Shown: positions 62,723 through 64,000 of the stretch, piece after piece | How positions within the stretch are numbered: position 1 is the stretch's first letter | Layout: each line of letters opens with the position of its first letter | From: Glandiceps talaboti | Lineage: Eukaryota > Hemichordata > Enteropneusta > Spengelidae | DNA length: 64,000 bases | Direction: 5' to 3' | NCBI RefSeq assembly: GCF_964340395.1 | Contig: NC_135556.1 | Location: 21,206,223 to 21,270,222, forward strand | The notes under the pieces: model-generated | What the model was told of the DNA's origin: nothing | The model's input: the letters and a program-made list of their open reading frames with translations, nothing else | Databases searched by the model: none | Program-made: the position numbers and the translations under genes

Positions 62723-63192
62723 TTTGTTTGTTTGTTTGTTTGTTTGTGAGGGGATTACAAATATATAGAGATACATTAATACATTGGCCTGGGTGAATGA
62801 ATGAATGGATGGATGGGTGGATGGATGGATGGATGGATGGATGGCTGGATGGATGGATGAATGGACAGATAGCTGGATGGAGGGAGGGAGGGACAGATAG
62901 CTGGATGGAGGGAGGGAGGGAAGAGTGAATGGATGGATCGACAAATGGCTGGATAGAGGGAGGGAGGGAAGGGTGGATGGATGGATGGATGGATGGATGT
63001 ATGGGTGGATGGATAGGTGGATGCTTGGCAATATAAAAGGTTGGACAGATGGTTAGGCAAAATGTAGATCAGTAGGAAGGTGGAAGAATGCATGAATGGA
63101 AGGATGAATGAATGAATGAATGAATGAATGAATGAATGAATGAATGAATGAATGAATGAATGAATGAATGAATGAATGAATGAATGAATGGA
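62684..63192. repeat. compound microsatellite cluster: (GT)n, (GTTT)n, (GGAT)n, (GAAT)n
   Basis: Successive simple tracts: GT at about 62686-62716, GTTT at 62721-62747, degenerate GGAT/GGAG at 62795-63030 and clean GAAT at about 63098-63190. The Pro/Ser/His-rich minus frames over this stretch are repeat shadows. Confidence 0.95.
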
Positions 63193-64000
63193 AAGATGGA
63201 CAGGGAAAGATGATTATATGAGGAAAATATCAATGCAAGTTTTACAATGCTGGTTTCTACTAAATTCTAGTAATATATATGAAGTTAGAGTTTTACATAT
63301 GGATGACCCCATACATTTATTACAAAATTTGTTTCTAGCCAAAAAGATTCCTGCCTTCTGACAAGTCATCTTTAATATCTAACGTGAGACTTGTAACTAC
63401 AACTTACAAGTCAGTGAGCCACAGCTATGCAAGGAATGGAATGTTTTAACACATATTAATGTCATCTATCTATTGATACCGAACAATGGTATATCAATTT
63501 AATCCAATAGCAATTCCATTGAAGTTGCCCGTGTACTATCCCTTCCATTAATCATTCAAACTCCCCTGGTATTTAGATCTGATCTGTACATGCCTACGTC
63601 TGCATATGCAATGTATCCCACCACTAGAATTCCACGCTGACTGTCTCTCGTCAAGGTGGTATGCCCTTGAGACTCCAGCAGTCTGCTGACATTAGCTGAA
63701 CAAATCCCTAAATTTGATTTTCCCATCAAGAAAGCTGAACAACTCAAATTTCCGTCTAATCTGTCTGATTAATTTTCCAATTCAAGGTGATTATGAAACA
63801 ATTGAGGGAGGGACTCTTGTGTCACATTTGTGTATAGGGTTAGACTGACCTGTTGTTCAAAGGGCGTGAGAACAAGTACCCTTCAAATCAGTTGGATAAA
63901 TAAAATATATATACACAGGGATTGACTGACACACCTGTAAAGTAAAATTGACATAATATATCTACATGCCCTTCTCATTGACTTAAAATTGTATTTTATA

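Noticed and set aside
62678-63093. Pro/Ser/His/Ile-rich 105-117 codon frames on the minus strand
   Set aside because: Generated by (GGAT)n, (GAAT)n and (GT)n microsatellites; overlapping frames are open simultaneously.

Overview
This is an intron-rich, AT-rich animal nuclear DNA window. An FGF ligand gene and a MICU-family gene with a U12-type intron show that it is metazoan. The many (GA)n, (TATG)n, (ATTC)n and minisatellite tracts, together with foldback/MITE elements, fit a marine invertebrate such as an ambulacrarian, cephalochordate or lophotrochozoan. The sequence alone does not settle the phylum. Almost all of the longest open frames are repeat artefacts; the real coding sequence is in short exons, which I rebuilt from splice sites, reading phase and protein-family match.

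Layout. Positions 1-2051 are upstream/intronic DNA of an FGF gene on the + strand. Its last two coding exons lie at 2052-2155 (104 bp, a common size for this exon in FGF genes) and 2607-2888. The first coding exon, with the N-terminus, was not found and is probably upstream of the window. A ~52-bp tandem repeat follows (about 3430-4210), then intergenic DNA. The minus strand from 41967 down to 7968 carries 12 exons (363 codons plus stop) of a MICU2/MICU3-like mitochondrial calcium uptake regulator. The reading phase is consistent across all 11 introns. Two introns are large (10.3 and 11.6 kb) and one (11800-12381) has textbook U12 AT-AC splice signals. The 5' exon(s) encoding the mitochondrial targeting region were not identified. 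From about 42 to 64 kb I see no convincing gene; it holds tandem repeats, microsatellites, a foldback element and one weak candidate terminal exon.

The pairing is the main biological point. As I recall the human map, FGF20 lies next to MICU3 on 8p22 and FGF9 next to MICU2 on 13q12. Finding an FGF whose tail resembles FGF9/16/20 only ~5 kb from a MICU2/3-like gene suggests that the linkage predates the vertebrate genome duplications. Here the two genes are tail to tail. FGF signals outside the cell and MICU regulates the mitochondrial calcium uniporter, so any reason for the linkage is more likely shared or interleaved regulatory DNA than a common pathway.

A second theme is repeat turnover. 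Two copies of a long-TIR element with 9-bp flanking duplications (Mutator-like features) sit in MICU introns. The end sequence of a related element appears to have been amplified into a ~43-bp tandem array at 42.4-43.1 kb. One complete arm of a different foldback element fills more than half of a 330-bp MICU intron and ends exactly at its 5' splice site.
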